DNA of 10,704 bases, taken from NCBI GenBank assembly GCA_003696465.1, contig RFHG01000077.1, forward strand, positions 1-10,704. The letters are read 5' to 3'. The notes beneath the pieces are model-generated. The model was not told the origin of the DNA, did no database searches, and worked only from the letters and a program-made list of their open reading frames with translations. This stretch comes from Gammaproteobacteria bacterium. Lineage in GTDB: Bacteria; Pseudomonadota; Gammaproteobacteria; J044. A program made the position numbers and the translations under genes. Within the stretch, counting starts at the first letter, position 1. Each line of letters starts with the position of its first letter. Below, in pieces: positions 1-6,543 of the stretch.

Positions 1-890
1 ACATCGAACACCTCGGCCCGGGTGGGGATGGGATTCTCGATCATCGACTCCATCATCTGCGTGGCGGTGATGGCGACGCGATTGAGGCAGCGGGCCTTGT
101 GGATCAGCTCCTTCTGCACCGACGGCAGCTCGGCATCACCGATCTCCACGCCGAGGTCCCCGCGCGCGATCATGATGGCATCGGAGGCACAGATGATTTC
201 GTCGATCACCTCCAGCGCCTCGGCGCGCTCGATCTTGGCCACGATGCCCGCACTGCCTCCGGCCTCTTCCAGCAGGCGGCGGGCGAGGTTGATGTCTTCG
301 GCGTCTCGCGGGAAGGAGACGGCCAGGTAATCGACGCCGATCTTCGCCGCCAGGCGGATGTCCTCGCGGTCCTTGTCGGTCAGCGCCGAGGCGGACAGCC
401 CCCCGCCCTTGCGGTTGATGCCCTTGTTGTTGGACAGCCAGCCGCCGGCCACCACACGGGTATGGATCTCGCTGCCCTCGACCCCAGTCACCTCGAGCTC
501 GAGCCGTCCGTCGTCGAGCAGCAGGATGTCGCCGGGCTTGACGTCCTCGGCGAGCTGCTTGTAGGCCAGCCCCACGCGCCGCTCATCACCCTCGTCACGC
601 CCCAGCTCGACGTCGAGGATGAACGGGGCGCCGTCCTCGAGAAACACCTTGCCCTCGCGGAAACGCTCGATGCGGATCTTCGGCCCCTGCAGGTCGCCCA
701 GGATGCCCACATAGCGTCCGCGGGACTCGGCGATCTCGCGCACCATGCGGGCGCGCTGCTCGTGATCCTCGGGGTTGCCGTGGGAGAAGTTCAGGCGCAC
801 GACATCGGCCCCGGACTCGATGAGCCGGGTCAGTACCTTGGGGTCATCCGTTGCCGGCCCCAGTGTTGCAACGATCTTGGTTCTTCTCAC
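1..890 (-). CDS. pyk: Pyruvate kinase (PykA-type), C-terminal part beyond left edge
   Basis: Converts phosphoenolpyruvate and ADP to pyruvate and ATP in the cytoplasm, the last step of glycolysis. The visible 296 residues cover the N-terminal segment, the B domain and most of the catalytic barrel. Seen: RRTKIVATLGPAT at 2-14, the substrate-loop motif NFSHG at 34-38, GDLQGPKIR at 65-73, LSNNKGIN at 152-159, the active-site signature IVAKIERAEA at 216-225 (catalytic Lys219, metal-binding Glu221), ARGDLGVEIG at 242-251 and ITATQMMESM at 274-283. The sequence resembles E. coli PykA more than PykF. The start is a GTG at 890, preceded by an AGGA Shine-Dalgarno (SD) sequence about 8 bases upstream; no ATG fits the conserved N terminus. 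It lies 58 bases downstream of pgk and is probably co-transcribed with it. The rest of the barrel and the C-terminal domain lie outside the window. Family assignment is certain; the allosteric type is not visible. Confidence 0.97.
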   Translation of the reverse strand, partial: MRRTKIVATLGPATDDPKVLTRLIESGADVVRLNFSHGNPEDHEQRARMVREIAESRGRYVGILGDLQGPKIRIERFREGKVFLEDGAPFILDVELGRDEGDERRVGLAYKQLAEDVKPGDILLLDDGRLELEVTGVEGSEIHTRVVAGGWLSNNKGINRKGGGLSASALTDKDREDIRLAAKIGVDYLAVSFPRDAEDINLARRLLEEAGGSAGIVAKIERAEALEVIDEIICASDAIMIARGDLGVEIGDAELPSVQKELIHKARCLNRVAITATQMMESMIENPIPTRAEVFD

Positions 891-916
891 GCGTTATCCT
901 GTCGCAGTCGTCAAGA

Positions 917-936
917 GGCCCGCGCAAGCGCGGGCC
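917..936 (-). other. GC-rich hairpin in the pgk-pyk spacer
   Basis: A perfect 8-bp inverted repeat (917-924 with 929-936) around a 4-base loop, in the 58-base spacer between pgk and pyk. On the minus strand it is followed by TCTTGACGACTG, not a T run, so a strong intrinsic terminator is unlikely. It may be a weak attenuator or an mRNA stability or processing element. The pairing is seen; the role is inferred. Confidence 0.5.
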
Positions 937-948
937 CCGGGAGCGGAA

Positions 949-2130
949 TCAGCCCTTGGCGCGTTCCTCGAGGATGGCCACGGCGGGCAGCTTCTTGCCC
1001 TCCAGGAACTCGAGGAAGGCCCCCCCACCGGTGGAGATGTAGGACACCTTGTCGGCGATGCCATACTTGTCCACCGCGGCCAGGGTATCTCCGCCTCCGG
1101 CGATGGAGAAGGCCGGCGACTCGGCAATGGCCATGGCAATGGCCTTGGTGCCCTCGCCGAACTGGTCGAACTCGAAGACACCCACGGGGCCGTTCCAGAC
1201 GATGGTACCGGCCTTCTTCAGGATCTCGGCAAGATGGGCCGCGGTCTCCGGGCCGATGTCGAAGATCATGTCGTCGTCGGCCACCTCGTCGACCTTCTTC
1301 AGCTCGGCCTTGGCATCCTCGGAGAACTCCTTGCCACAGACCACGTCGGTCGGCACCGGAATCTCCCCGCCGCGGGCCCTGGCCTGCTCGGTGAGGCGCT
1401 TGCAGGTATCGATCAGGTCCGGCTCGTAGAGCGACTTGCCGACATTGTAGCCAGCCGCGGCGATGAAGGTGTTGGCAATGCCGCCGCCGACGATCAGCTC
1501 GTCCACCACCTGGGTGAGCGACTCGAGCACGGTCAGCTTGGTGGAGACCTTGGAACCGCCGACGATGGCCACCATGGGCCGCGCCGGATTGTCCAGTGCC
1601 TTGCCCAGGGCCTCGAGCTCGGCCGCGAGCAGCGGGCCGGCACAGGCCACCGGCGCGAACTGGGCCACGCCGTAGGTGGAGGCCTGGGCGCGATGGGCGG
1701 TGCCGAAGGCATCCATCACGAATACATCACACAGGGCTGCATACTTCTTCGCCAGCGCCTCGTCGTTGCTCTTCTCGCCCTTGTTGAAGCGGACGTTCTC
1801 GAGCAGGACGACCTCGCCCTCGGCCACTTCGGGCGGATTGTCGAGGTAGTCGCGCACCAGGCGCACTTCCTTGCCCAGCAGGCCGCCCAGATGCTCGGCC
1901 ACCGGTGCCAGGGAATACTGTTCGTCGAACTCGCCCTCGGTGGGACGGCCCAGATGCGACATCAGCATCACTTTCGCCCCCTGCTTCATGGCCAGCTCGA
2001 TGGTGGGCAGGCTGGCACGGATACGCTTGTCGCTGGTCACCTTGCCATCCTTGATGGGCACGTTGAGATCCTCGCGGATCAGTACCCGCTTGCCGGAAAG
2101 GTCGAGGTCGGACATCTTGATCACGGACAT
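949..2130 (-). CDS. pgk: Phosphoglycerate kinase
   Basis: Reversibly transfers the acyl phosphate of 1,3-bisphosphoglycerate to ADP, giving 3-phosphoglycerate and ATP; it runs backwards in gluconeogenesis and the Calvin cycle. At 393 residues it has the usual bacterial length and is complete. N-domain motifs: the substrate-binding strand LIREDLNVP at 17-25 and MSHLGRPTEG at 57-66. C-domain (nucleotide) motifs: GGSKVSTKL at 191-199, VWNGPVGVFE at 311-320, GGGDT at 345-349 and the terminal TGGGAFLEFLEGKKLP at 367-382. The ATG at 2130 is preceded by GGAG about 7 bases upstream; a second Met at codon 6 is less well placed. It follows gap after 132 bases that contain two hairpins and precedes pyk, so a polycistronic mRNA is likely. 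No anomalies were seen in catalytic motifs or length. Confidence 0.98.
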   Translation of the reverse strand: MSVIKMSDLDLSGKRVLIREDLNVPIKDGKVTSDKRIRASLPTIELAMKQGAKVMLMSHLGRPTEGEFDEQYSLAPVAEHLGGLLGKEVRLVRDYLDNPPEVAEGEVVLLENVRFNKGEKSNDEALAKKYAALCDVFVMDAFGTAHRAQASTYGVAQFAPVACAGPLLAAELEALGKALDNPARPMVAIVGGSKVSTKLTVLESLTQVVDELIVGGGIANTFIAAAGYNVGKSLYEPDLIDTCKRLTEQARARGGEIPVPTDVVCGKEFSEDAKAELKKVDEVADDDMIFDIGPETAAHLAEILKKAGTIVWNGPVGVFEFDQFGEGTKAIAMAIAESPAFSIAGGGDTLAAVDKYGIADKVSYISTGGGAFLEFLEGKKLPAVAILEERAKG

Positions 2131-2196
2131 GATCGACTCCTTGGGAAGACTGAAAAGACTGGAAAACGATTGGCAAGGACCGCACCGGCGGCCCTG

Positions 2197-2249
2197 GCGA
2201 ATCGCTCTCGCGAACGATTCGCGACGCCGGCGGGCACATGCCCGCCGGC
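2197..2249 (-). other. Two adjacent hairpins in the gap-pgk spacer
   Basis: The 132-base spacer between gap and pgk holds two perfect inverted repeats. On the minus strand the first met after the gap stop is 2226-2236 with 2239-2249 (10-11 bp, GCCGGCGGGC arm, essentially a 4-base loop). Three bases further on comes 2197-2204 with 2215-2222 (8 bp, GCGAATCG arm, 10-base loop that itself contains the palindrome TCGCGA). Neither is followed by a T tract. They could stabilise the upstream gap mRNA, act as a weak terminator, or be a REP-like dispersed repeat. Only one copy is visible in this window. Confidence 0.5.
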
Positions 2250-2262
2250 ATCACGCAGGCCA

Positions 2263-3267
2263 TCAGCTGCCGACGTGGCGCACCAGGCGCAGCATGTTGC
2301 AGGTGTAGCCGTACTCGTTGTCGTACCAGGACACGACCTTGACGAAGGTGTCGTCCAGCTGGATGCCGGCCCCGGCATCGAAGATGGAGGAGTAGCCCAC
2401 ACCACGGAAGTCGGTGGAGACCACCTTCTCGTCGGTGTATGCCAGGGTATCACCCAGCGGGCTGGTCTCGGAGGCGGCCTTCATGGCGGCGCAGATGTCG
2501 TCGTAGGAGGCCGGATTGTCCAGCTCCACGGTGAGATCGACCACGGAGACATCGGAGGTCGGCACGCGGAAGGCCATGCCGGTCAGCTTGCCATTCAGCT
2601 CGGGCAGCACCTTGCCCACCGCCTTGGCGGCACCGGTGGAGGACGGAATGATGTTTTCCAGGATGCCGCGACCGCCGCGCCAGTCCTTCTGCGAGGGACC
2701 GTCGACGGTCTTCTGGGTGGCGGTGGCCGCATGCACGGTGCTCATCAGGCCGCGCTTGATGCCCCACTTGTCGTGCAGCACCTTGGCGATCGGGGCCAGG
2801 CAGTTGGTGGTGCAGGAAGCGGCGGAGATGATGCTCTGGCCGGCATAGGTCTCGTGGTTCACGCCATAGACGAACATCGGAGTGGCGTCCTTGGAGGGGG
2901 CGGACTGCACCACCTTCTTGGCGCCGGCCTCGATGTGCTTCTGGCAGGTTTCTTCGGTGAGGAACAGGCCGGTGGATTCGATCACCAGATCCGCGCCGAC
3001 CTCGTCCCACTTCAGGTTGGCCGGGTCGCGCTCGGCGGTCAGGCGGATCTTGCGCCCATCGACCACAAGGTTGTTGCCATCGACACCGACCTCGCCCTGG
3101 AAACGGCCATGCACGGAATCGTACTTGAGCATGTAGGCCAGATACTCGGGCTCGAGCAGGTCGTTGATGCCGACGATCTCGATGTCGTCGCTGAACTCGT
3201 TGTAGACGGCGCGGAACACCATGCGCCCGATGCGGCCGAAGCCATTGATACCGACTTTGATCGTCAT
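2263..3267 (-). CDS. gap: Glyceraldehyde-3-phosphate dehydrogenase, type I
   Basis: Reversibly oxidises and phosphorylates glyceraldehyde-3-phosphate to 1,3-bisphosphoglycerate with NAD(P). The gene encodes 334 residues, the typical length. Seen: the Rossmann motif INGFGRIGR at 7-15, INDLL at 34-38 whose Asp36 at the end of the second strand favours NAD over NADP, the catalytic motif SAASCTTNCLAP with Cys152, His179 in MSTVHAATATQ, DWRGGRG at 195-201, the phosphate-binding SSTGAAKAVGKVLPELNGKLTG at 209-230 (key residues Ser209, Thr211, Lys215), and WYDNEYGY at 314-321. The ATG at 3267 is chosen because it opens the conserved MTIKVGING and has AGAGGA about 8 bases upstream; a 16-residue upstream in-frame extension is not conserved in the family. 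It sits between tkt (78-base spacer) and pgk. One gene of this type normally suffices for both glycolytic directions; a Calvin-cycle role is possible but not shown. Confidence 0.98.
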   Translation of the reverse strand: MTIKVGINGFGRIGRMVFRAVYNEFSDDIEIVGINDLLEPEYLAYMLKYDSVHGRFQGEVGVDGNNLVVDGRKIRLTAERDPANLKWDEVGADLVIESTGLFLTEETCQKHIEAGAKKVVQSAPSKDATPMFVYGVNHETYAGQSIISAASCTTNCLAPIAKVLHDKWGIKRGLMSTVHAATATQKTVDGPSQKDWRGGRGILENIIPSSTGAAKAVGKVLPELNGKLTGMAFRVPTSDVSVVDLTVELDNPASYDDICAAMKAASETSPLGDTLAYTDEKVVSTDFRGVGYSSIFDAGAGIQLDDTFVKVVSWYDNEYGYTCNMLRLVRHVGS

Positions 3268-3296
3268 GATTCGATCCTCTTGCTGAATGTATTCAT

Positions 3297-3325
3297 GCCC
3301 CGGGACGCGGAACACGCCCCGGGGC
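3297..3325 (-). other. Hairpin in the tkt-gap spacer
   Basis: An 8-bp inverted repeat, GCCCCGGG at 3297-3304 with CCCGGGGC at 3318-3325, around a 13-base loop, lies in the 78-base spacer after tkt. On the minus strand the bases after it are ATGAATACATTCAG, with no T tract, so it is a poor intrinsic terminator. It may influence the tkt/gap expression ratio. The function is inferred. Confidence 0.4.
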
Positions 3326-3345
3326 GGGAAAAGAAGGCCCCTGTC

Positions 3346-5337
3346 TCAGAGCACTGACTCGACGGTGGCTACCACGTTCTCCACCGTGAAGCCGAACTCC
3401 TTGAACAGGTCACCGGCCGGGGCCGACTCGCCAAAGCGGTCGATACCCACCACGGCGCCCTCGAGACCGACGAACTTGCGCCAGTAGTCGGTGACACCGG
3501 CCTCGACGGCCACGCGCTTGATGCCGCTCGGCAGCACCGCCTCGCGATAGGCCGCATCCTGCTTGTCGAAGACATCGACGCTGGGCATGGACACGACGCG
3601 CACCTTGCGCCCCTTGCCGGCCAGTTCGTCGGCGGCACCCATGGCCAGGGCCACCTCGGAGCCGGTGGCGATGATCACCACCTCGGGGGTACCGTCGCAA
3701 TCCTTGAGCACATAGCCGCCACGGGCAATGCCGGCCACCTGTTCGGGCGTGCGCTCCTGGTGCGGCAGCCCCTGGCGGCTCAGGATCAGGCTGGTGGGGC
3801 CGTCCTTGCGCTCGACGGCGTATTTCCAGGCCACGGCCGTCTCGACCTGGTCACAGGGGCGCCAGACACTCATGTTGGGCATCATGCGCAGGGTGGCGGT
3901 CTGCTCGATCGGCTGATGGGTGGGACCGTCCTCGCCCAAGCCGATGGAGTCGTGCGTGAAGACCTCGATGTGCTGAATCTTCATCAGCGCCGCCATGCGC
4001 AGGGCATTGCGCGCGTATTCGGAGAACATCAGGAAGGTGCCGCCATACGGCAGAAAGCCCTTGTGCAGGGAGATGCCGTTGATGATGGCCGCCATGCCGA
4101 ACTCGCGCACGCCGTAGTTGATGTAGTTGGCATCGGGGGTGTCCTTGCGCATGGGTACCGCACCCGACCACATGGTGAGGTTGGAACCGGCCAGGTCGGC
4201 GGAACCGCCCAGGATCTCGGGCAGCTTGGAGACCATGCCCTCGATGGCATTCTGCGAGGCCTTGCGGGTGGCCACACTCTCGGCCTTCTCGATCGCCTGC
4301 TGGATATAGCCGTTGGCGATCTCTTCCCAGTTCTCGGGCAGCTCGCCCTTCATGCGGCGCTCGAAATCGGCGGCCAGTTCGGGATACTCGGCCTTGTAGG
4401 CGGCAAACTTCTCGTTCCACTCGGCCTCGAGCCGGGCGCCCTTTTCGGTGGCATCCCAGCCCTGGTAGATCTCGTCCGGGATCTCGAACGGACCGTAGGG
4501 CCAGCCCAGGGCCTCCTTGGTGAGACGAATCTCGTCTTCGCCAAGAGGGGCACCGTGACACTCTTCCTTGCCCTGCTTGTTGGGCGAGCCGAAACCGATG
4601 ATGGTCTTGGCCTGGATCAGGGAAGGACGGTCGGTGACGCTGCGTGCCTCCTCGATGGCCTTGCGAATGGCCTCCGGATCATGGCCGTCGACGTTGCGCA
4701 CCACGTGCCAGCCATAGGCCTCGAAGCGCATCGGGGTGTCGTCGGTGAACCAGCCCTCGACCTCGCCATCGATGGAGATGTTGTTGTCATCGTAGATCGC
4801 AATCAGTTTGCCCAGCCCCAGGGTGCCGGCCAGCGAGCAGGCCTCGTGCGAGATGCCCTCCATCAGGCAGCCGTCACCGAGGAAGACATAGGTATGGTGG
4901 TCGACGATCTCGTGCCCGGGCTTGTTGAAGTGGGCGGCCAGGATGCGCTCGGCGATGGCCATGCCCACCCCGTTGGTGATGCCCTGGCCCAGCGGGCCGG
5001 TAGTGGTCTCGATGCCCGGGGTATAGCCGTACTCGGGGTGGCCCGGGGTCTTGGAATGCAGCTGACGGAACTGCTTGAGGTCCTCCAGCGAAAGATCGTA
5101 GCCGGTCAGGTGCAGAACGGCATAAGGCAGCATGGAGCCGTGGCCGTTGGACATGATGAAGCGGTCCCGGTCCCACCAGTCGGGATTCTTCGGGTTGTGG
5201 CGCATGAAGTCGTTCCACAGCACCTCGGCAATGTCCGCCATGCCCATGGGTGCCCCGGGATGGCCGGAATTGGCCTTCTGGACGGCGTCCATGGCCAGGG
5301 CGCGGATGGCGTTCGCAAGATCTTTGCGCGAAGGCAT
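3346..5337 (-). CDS. tkt: Transketolase
   Basis: A thiamine-diphosphate enzyme that moves two-carbon ketol units between sugar phosphates in the pentose phosphate pathway and, in autotrophs, the Calvin cycle. At 663 residues it matches E. coli TktA in length. Pyrimidine-binding and PP domains are in the usual order: NSGHPGAPMG with His26, SNGHGSML at 63-70, TTGPLGQG at 112-119, the ThDP/Mg motif GDGCLMEG at 154-161 running to Asn185 in YDDNNISIDG, and His261. Then come the second domain's YGVREFGM at 408-415 with catalytic Glu412, the substrate motif THDSIGLGEDGPTHQP at 461-476, and SRQGLP at 520-525. A C-terminal domain with IATGSEV at 556-562 follows. The ATG at 5337 is fixed by the conserved PSRKDLANAIR start and an AGGAG sequence upstream; the open frame continues 83 codons further, but that part is compositionally unlike a coding region. 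It is the first gene of the tkt-gap-pgk-pyk cluster. The name cbbT would apply if the host fixes CO2, which the window cannot show. Confidence 0.98.
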   Translation of the reverse strand: MPSRKDLANAIRALAMDAVQKANSGHPGAPMGMADIAEVLWNDFMRHNPKNPDWWDRDRFIMSNGHGSMLPYAVLHLTGYDLSLEDLKQFRQLHSKTPGHPEYGYTPGIETTTGPLGQGITNGVGMAIAERILAAHFNKPGHEIVDHHTYVFLGDGCLMEGISHEACSLAGTLGLGKLIAIYDDNNISIDGEVEGWFTDDTPMRFEAYGWHVVRNVDGHDPEAIRKAIEEARSVTDRPSLIQAKTIIGFGSPNKQGKEECHGAPLGEDEIRLTKEALGWPYGPFEIPDEIYQGWDATEKGARLEAEWNEKFAAYKAEYPELAADFERRMKGELPENWEEIANGYIQQAIEKAESVATRKASQNAIEGMVSKLPEILGGSADLAGSNLTMWSGAVPMRKDTPDANYINYGVREFGMAAIINGISLHKGFLPYGGTFLMFSEYARNALRMAALMKIQHIEVFTHDSIGLGEDGPTHQPIEQTATLRMMPNMSVWRPCDQVETAVAWKYAVERKDGPTSLILSRQGLPHQERTPEQVAGIARGGYVLKDCDGTPEVVIIATGSEVALAMGAADELAGKGRKVRVVSMPSVDVFDKQDAAYREAVLPSGIKRVAVEAGVTDYWRKFVGLEGAVVGIDRFGESAPAGDLFKEFGFTVENVVATVESVL

Positions 5338-5422
5338 AAGGTCACTCCTCGATAAACTGAAAATGAATTCGTCTTGGCTCGGCCCCGGCGCTTCCCCCAT
5401 CGTCGTGTTGCGGGCCGGCAGA

Positions 5423-5446
5423 CCGTCCGCACACCGGGGCGGACGG
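5423..5446 (-). other. 8-bp hairpin upstream of tkt
   Basis: CCGTCCGC at 5423-5430 pairs perfectly with GCGGACGG at 5439-5446 around an 8-base loop. It lies 86-109 bases before the tkt start. If tkt transcription starts near 5457, the hairpin would sit in its 5' leader. No T tract follows on either strand. Its role is unknown; it could be leader structure or an operator. Confidence 0.4.
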
Positions 5447-5463
5447 CGCAAACAAGGGCCGGT

Positions 5464-5492
5464 ATTTTCCCCGACTTCAGCCCCCGGGGCAA
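5464..5492 (-). promoter_or_regulatory. Weak candidate sigma-70 promoter for tkt
   Basis: On the minus strand TTGCCC (plus 5487-5492) and GAAAAT (plus 5464-5469) are separated by exactly 17 bases, each matching 4 of 6 consensus positions. This would start transcription near 5457 and give a leader of about 120 bases with the 5423-5446 hairpin inside. It is the best match found but a weak one. Confidence 0.25.
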
Positions 5493-5535
5493 CCAGCAGC
5501 CCCGCCAGGGTGGTCAAACAGGCCTCTGCGCACCC

Positions 5536-5550
5536 GGCAATGCGCTTGCC
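5536..5550. repeat. Short inverted repeat overlapping a -35 box
   Basis: GGCAA-N5-TTGCC is a perfect 5-bp inverted repeat whose right arm coincides with the TTGCCC -35 box of the candidate plus-strand promoter. Such a placement would suit a repressor operator, but a 5-bp match also occurs readily by chance in GC-rich DNA. Confidence 0.25.
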
Positions 5551-5574
5551 CGCGAGGATTTCATGCCATACACT
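5546..5574 (+). promoter_or_regulatory. Candidate sigma-70 promoter for the binding-protein gene
   Basis: TTGCCC (5546-5551), a 17-base spacer, then TACACT (5569-5574); each box matches 4 of 6 consensus positions and spacing is ideal. Transcription would start near 5581, leaving a leader of about 55-60 bases that is AT-rich. A further TATAAA at 5617-5622 is too close to the start codon to serve as a -10 box. Confidence 0.4.
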
Positions 5575-5639
5575 TACAAAAGCCACGGAAGAGATAAAAC
5601 AGAAGGATTTAAACCTTATAAAACAGAGGTATGCACAAT

Positions 5640-6455
5640 ATGCATGGCATCATGAAACTGGCCGGCCATTGTACTTTCGTACTACTTGTATTGCTTTTCC
5701 TTGGCTCCGCGGACGCGCAGGAAGCGCGCCCGCTGAGGCTCGGCATTCAGCCCGTACTCCCCCCGCAGCAGACAGTCCGTGCCTGGCAGCCACTGGCCGA
5801 CTATCTGGGCAAGGCCACGGGGCAGTCGGTGCAGATCGTCCCCTCGCGCAACTTCTTCACCTTCTGGGAACGGCTGAAGAAAGGGGACCAGTTCGACCTC
5901 GTCCTGACCGGGGCGCACCTGACGGACTTCCTGGTCCAGCGCATGGACTACCGCCCCCTTGCCCGCATACCGGGACAGGTCAGCTATACCCTGGTCACGG
6001 GACAGGACACGCTGATCTTCGACCCCAATGAACTCGTGGGCAAACGCATCGCCAGCCTGGGTTCGCCCAGCCTCGGCGCCCTGCGCGTGGCCGAGCTGTT
6101 TCCCAACCCGATGCGCCAGCCGACCATTGTCGAGGTGCCGGACAGTGAAAGCGCCGTCAAGGCCGTACAGGAAGGCCGCGCGGTAGCCGCCATCATCCCC
6201 ACCCCCCTGGTGCAGCAGTACCCCGACCTCAATACCGTAACCACCACCACCCCGGTTCCGCACATCGCCCTCTCCGCCTCGCCCGAGGTGCCGGAAGCGC
6301 AGTTCGAAAAGATGCGCCAGGCACTGCTGCAGGCCTCGGCCACCGAACCAGGCCGGCAGATGCTGGAACGGATCAACATGCCGGGCTTCGTCCCTGCCGG
6401 GGCCGAGACCTACGAGGGCTACAGCAGGCTGTTGCAGGGCGTCTGGGGCTACTGA
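5640..6455 (+). CDS. Periplasmic PhnD/SsuA-family substrate-binding protein, orphan
   Basis: Encodes 271 residues with the fold signature of phosphate/phosphite/phosphonate-type binding proteins; the ligand is unknown. A signal peptide is clear: Lys6, a hydrophobic stretch FVLLVLLFLG at 13-22, and a likely cleavage site after ADA at 24-26. The only cysteine (Cys11) lies in the signal region with His before it, so there is no lipobox and the protein should be soluble and periplasmic. Lobe motifs: LRLGIQPVLPPQ at 32-43, LADYLGKATG at 52-61, FDLVLTGAHLTDF at 85-97, LVGKRIASLGSPSLGALR at 132-149 and AVKAVQEGRAVAA at 172-184. The usual S-T-S-G ligand loop reads S-P-S-L-G here, so phosphonate binding should not be assumed. 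The ATG at 5640 has AGAGG 10 bases upstream; the ATG at 5631 would give three more residues but sits directly on that SD, and 5652 lacks one. No ABC permease or ATPase gene adjoins. It may feed a distant transporter or a sensor. Confidence 0.85.
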   Translation: MHGIMKLAGHCTFVLLVLLFLGSADAQEARPLRLGIQPVLPPQQTVRAWQPLADYLGKATGQSVQIVPSRNFFTFWERLKKGDQFDLVLTGAHLTDFLVQRMDYRPLARIPGQVSYTLVTGQDTLIFDPNELVGKRIASLGSPSLGALRVAELFPNPMRQPTIVEVPDSESAVKAVQEGRAVAAIIPTPLVQQYPDLNTVTTTTPVPHIALSASPEVPEAQFEKMRQALLQASATEPGRQMLERINMPGFVPAGAETYEGYSRLLQGVWGY

Positions 6456-6461
6456 GCCCGG

Positions 6462-6521
6462 CCCTGCCCCCTGTGCAGGGATGCGCGGGGCGGCGCATCG
6501 CGCTACAATCGCGCCATTTTT
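6462..6521 (+). terminator. Hairpin-rich spacer, possible terminator of the binding-protein gene
   Basis: The spacer has CCCTGC/GCAGGG (6462-6467 with 6475-6480) and GATGCGC/GCGCATC (6480-6486 with 6493-6499). An alternative GGCGC/GCGCC pairing (6492-6496 with 6511-6515) is followed directly by ATTTTT at 6516-6521. The last combination is terminator-like, although its stem is short and its loop long. It overlaps the probable metK promoter, so the two functions would share sequence. Confidence 0.35.
6504..6509 (+). promoter_or_regulatory. Probable metK -10 box
   Basis: TACAAT matches 5 of 6 positions of the sigma-70 -10 consensus and would start transcription near 6516, about 28 bases before the metK start codon. 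No good -35 box lies 16-18 bases upstream: that position falls in the GATGCGC hairpin. The promoter may therefore need an activator, or depend on the -10 element alone. Confidence 0.4.
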
Positions 6522-6543
6522 CCATGCAGGGACCCAGCCCGCC

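Larger units (their letters stand above)
5338..5639. other. Divergent intergenic control region, about 300 bases, no gene
   Basis: The region lies between tkt (minus) and the binding-protein gene (plus). It holds the tkt ribosome-binding site, a strong hairpin at 5423-5446, a weak candidate tkt promoter, a better candidate promoter for the plus-strand gene, and a short inverted repeat overlapping that promoter's -35 box. The 70 bases before the binding-protein gene are noticeably more AT-rich than the rest, as expected for a promoter and leader. Open frames crossing it show no recognisable protein. Confidence 0.7.

Noticed and set aside
775..3357. Plus-strand open frame of 860 codons opposite pyk, pgk and gap
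   Set aside because: It is antisense to three well-identified genes, spans their spacers, and shows repetitive Gly/His/Leu/Asp-rich composition typical of a shadow frame in GC-rich DNA; no recognisable domain.
3760..5355. Plus-strand open frame of 531 codons opposite tkt
   Set aside because: Antisense shadow of transketolase with no recognisable domain.
5338..5586. 83-residue N-terminal extension of transketolase
   Set aside because: The family starts at the Met at 5337, which has a good AGGAG site; the extension lacks conserved features and covers a hairpin and promoter-like sequence.
5338..5639. CbbR-type (LysR) binding site in front of tkt, which would point to Calvin-cycle control
   Set aside because: I found no convincing paired T-N11-A motifs; autotrophy cannot be inferred from this region alone.
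5640..5720. Lipoprotein signal in the binding protein (LAGHC)
   Set aside because: The residue before Cys11 is His, and the Cys precedes the hydrophobic core, so it is not a lipobox; ADA at 24-26 is a normal signal peptidase I site.
6481..6543. 21-residue N-terminal extension of MetK
   Set aside because: It covers the probable -10 box and hairpins, and the family begins at the Met at 6544.
6456..6543. SAM riboswitch before metK
   Set aside because: The spacer is short and contains only simple hairpins; none of the known SAM riboswitch cores is visible.
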